This document shows, in pieces, positions 7,324 to 7,976 of a DNA stretch of 7,976 nucleotides (positions are counted from its first letter, which is position 1; each line of letters opens with the position of its first letter). The notes below the pieces were generated by a model. It was not told the origin of the DNA. It saw nothing but the letters and a program-made list of their open reading frames with translations, and made no database searches. A program made the translations under genes and the position numbers. Source of the DNA: JAQBFJ01 sp032123435 (lineage in GTDB: Bacteria; Verrucomicrobiota; Kiritimatiellia; UBA8416; JAQBFJ01); the NCBI GenBank assembly GCA_032123435.1, contig JAQBFJ010000228.1, positions 1 through 7,976 of the forward strand, written 5' to 3'.

Positions 7324-7344
7324 TAATAGTTCAGCAAACTATTA
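7324..7344. promoter_or_regulatory. Perfect 8-bp inverted repeat upstream of the AraC-family gene
   Basis: TAATAGTT (7324-7331) and AACTATTA (7337-7344) are exact reverse complements separated by CAGCA. The site lies about 95 bases upstream of the regulator's start and before the repeat region. It could be an operator for a dimeric regulator. AraC proteins more often bind direct repeats, so the partner is uncertain. Confidence 0.35.
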
Positions 7345-7383
7345 TGGACGCGGATTTTTCAGAATTGTGTTATATGTAAGGAA

Positions 7384-7398
7384 AAGAGAGTTGATTTA
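7384..7398 (+). repeat. Left copy of a 15-bp direct repeat flanking repeat copy 1
   Basis: AAGAGAGTTGATTTA is found here and exactly again at 7572-7586. The two copies bracket 173 bases containing the first copy of the intergenic repeat. This could be a target-site duplication or simply part of a repeated module. Confidence 0.6.
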
Positions 7399-7427
7399 TG
7401 AGTGAGTTGTTTCTCCGAAATAACAAC

Positions 7428-7474
7428 GTTGCATCAAATCAGGTATTGCGAAGCAATGCTGGATTTGATGTGAC
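7428..7474 (+). repeat. 22-bp hairpin in repeat copy 1
   Basis: Arms 7428-7449 and 7453-7474 pair around a 3-base GAA loop with a single mismatch (A7441/G7461). Four positions are G-T pairs that would hold only in RNA read from the plus strand. No T-run follows, so it is not a standard terminator. Confidence 0.65.
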
Positions 7475-7537
7475 CTCTGCATTTGTATTCTCCGGGCACT
7501 CCAGCGCGGGAGCGCGGGTGGTAAGAAAGATGTTTAC

Positions 7538-7571
7538 CACGGAGTACACGGAGGCACAGAGCAATACAGAG
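7538..7571 (+). repeat. Short heptamer array in copy 1
   Basis: CACGGAG occurs at 7538-7544 and 7547-7553, CACAGAG at 7555-7561 and TACAGAG at 7565-7571, stepped by 9, 8 and 10 bases. Copy 2 has only a decayed version near 7849-7864. From memory, similar CACGGAG-type runs occur between genes in many environmental bacteria; I could not check this. Confidence 0.5.
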
Positions 7572-7586
7572 AAGAGAGTTGATTTA
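7572..7586 (+). repeat. Right copy of the 15-bp direct repeat
   Basis: This is identical to 7384-7398. Its last nine bases also form part of the left arm of the inverted repeat at 7578-7617. Confidence 0.6.
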
Positions 7587-7617
7587 ATTCGGGACTAGTG
7601 TCTCAAATTAAATCAAC
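7578..7617. repeat. Perfect 12-bp inverted repeat
   Basis: GTTGATTTAATT (7578-7589) and AATTAAATCAAC (7606-7617) are exact reverse complements around a 16-base spacer. The AT-rich stem has no following T-run, so a terminator role is not supported. It sits at the right edge of repeat copy 1 and may mark an element end. Confidence 0.6.
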
Positions 7618-7635
7618 AACCTGTGTGGAGAGGAT

Positions 7636-7667
7636 CCGGCTTCGGTTGCAATAGCGAGCTACGCCGG
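7636..7667. repeat. Nested palindrome between the two repeat copies
   Basis: Outer arms CCGGC (7636-7640) and GCCGG (7663-7667) enclose an inner stem TAGC/GCTA (7652-7655 and 7658-7661). The surrounding 60 bases hold no gene and do not match either repeat copy, so this looks like a separate small module. Confidence 0.35.
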
Positions 7668-7689
7668 GACATGGAAGATGAGGTATATG

Positions 7690-7866
7690 ATTAAATTATT
7701 TCTCCATTCTTACTCCCCGACAACATCGTTGCGTCAAATCCGGGATTGCTCTTGCAATACAGGATTTGATGGAACCTCCGGCTTTTGTATTCTCCGTGTT
7801 CTCGGGCACTCCAGCGCGGGAGCGCGGGTGGTAAGAAAAAAATATTCACCACGCAGGCATAGAGCA
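7690..7866 (+). repeat. Intergenic repeat, copy 2
   Basis: This is the partner of copy 1. It keeps the TTTCTCC start block, the hairpin, the 13-base block and the 36 identical bases at 7803-7838. It has 11 extra bases before the hairpin and 8 extra before the 36-base block, and its heptamer tail is reduced. It ends where the signal peptide of the next gene begins, with the reading frame of that gene open back through the whole repeat to ATG 7687. Confidence 0.7.
7728..7775 (+). repeat. 22-bp hairpin in repeat copy 2
   Basis: Arms 7728-7749 and 7754-7775 pair around the loop TCTT with three mismatches (7731/7772, 7742/7761, 7744/7759) and one G-T pair. Stem length and position match copy 1, while arm bases and the loop differ. 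Confidence 0.6.
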
Positions 7867-7976
7867 TTGCGGGTGACTGTGCTTTTCCTGCTTATGTCAC
7901 TCTGCTCTGCCAATGCCGCCATTTACGTTGATAAAGACGCGACCGCTGGCTCCAACAATGGTTCTTCATGGGCAAA
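7867..7976 (+). CDS. Secreted protein, N-terminal fragment; likely parallel beta-helix family
   Basis: The gene runs off the right edge. Codons from 7867 give (M)RVTVLFLLLMSLCSANAA, a typical short signal peptide with a likely cut after ANA or NAA. IYVDKDATAGSNNGSSWA follows. In my knowledge the pattern of IYVD, a Gly/Asn-rich turn and GSSWA at the mature N-terminus is common in secreted right-handed beta-helix or pectate-lyase-like proteins of PVC and related bacteria; only the first 20 or so mature residues are visible, so the fold is inference. The start is uncertain: TTG 7867 is chosen because it keeps an Arg before the hydrophobic core, GTG 7873 is possible, and the frame stays open up to ATG 7687 (GAGG at 7680-7683). 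That last start would place the signal peptide 60 residues inside the protein and translate the intergenic repeat. Confidence 0.6.
   Translation, partial: MRVTVLFLLMSLCSANAAIYVDKDATAGSNNGSSWA

Larger units (their letters stand above)
7391..7571 (+). repeat. Intergenic repeat, copy 1
   Basis: This stretch aligns with about 7690-7866. Shared blocks are TTTCTCC (7410-7416 and 7699-7705), a hairpin (7428-7474 and 7728-7775), a 13-base match (7482-7494 and 7784-7796) and 36 identical bases (7493-7528 and 7803-7838). Copy 1 ends in a run of CACGGAG-like heptamers. It spans an open frame of 66 codons from ATG 7398 to 7598, which I regard as a by-product of the repeat, since the same residues (GHSSAGARVVRK) reappear in copy 2. 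No transposase is present; it resembles a small non-autonomous or REP/MITE-type element. Confidence 0.75.

Noticed and set aside
7538..7571. Heptamer array as an origin or iteron cluster
   Set aside because: Only four imperfect units, uneven spacing and no replication gene nearby.
7398..7598. 66-codon plus-strand open frame over repeat copy 1
   Set aside because: Its residues come from hairpin and heptamer repeats, and part recurs in copy 2; most likely not a protein gene.
7384..7866. CRISPR-like repeated structure
   Set aside because: There are only two diverged copies with no regular spacers and no cas genes.

Overview
The window looks like a Gram-negative bacterial chromosome of moderate GC content. 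An outer-membrane beta-barrel protein, a cupin-type AraC regulator, the start of a secreted protein resembling parallel beta-helix families, and dispersed intergenic repeats together suggest a PVC-type lineage (Lentisphaerota or Kiritimatiellota). That placement is inference from gene style; no rRNA or marker gene is present.

Bases 1-229 are a non-coding leader. Bases 230-6244 hold four tightly packed plus-strand genes that read as one operon: (1) a 754-residue membrane protein with three N-terminal helices, a phosphatase-like region that appears to be three tandem copies (only the first with an intact HC-X5-R loop), and a C-terminal membrane domain of the CTP-dependent polyprenol/phytol/diacylglycerol kinase type; (2) a membrane-anchored HEAT-repeat protein; (3) a processive family 2 glycosyltransferase with all catalytic motifs and C-terminal membrane helices; (4) a secreted TPR protein with a C-terminal YaiO-like outer-membrane barrel. 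Genes 2/3 overlap by 20 bases and genes 3/4 by 14. The synthase plus TPR-barrel pair resembles the E. coli yaiP/yaiO pair and, more loosely, PgaC/PgaA. The working model is synthesis and export of an envelope or extracellular polysaccharide, with gene 1 handling phosphorylation of a lipid and gene 2 acting as a scaffold. Substrates are unknown.

Bases 6260-7228 encode, on the minus strand, an AraC-family regulator that converges on the operon with a gap of only 15 bases.

Bases 7229-7866 hold no convincing gene. They carry a perfect 8-bp inverted repeat upstream of the regulator and two diverged copies of an intergenic repeat about 170-180 bp long (36 bp identical, each with a conserved 22-bp hairpin), separated by further palindromes. 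The second copy runs directly into the start of a secreted protein gene (signal peptide, then an IYVD...GSSWA motif) that continues past the window edge.
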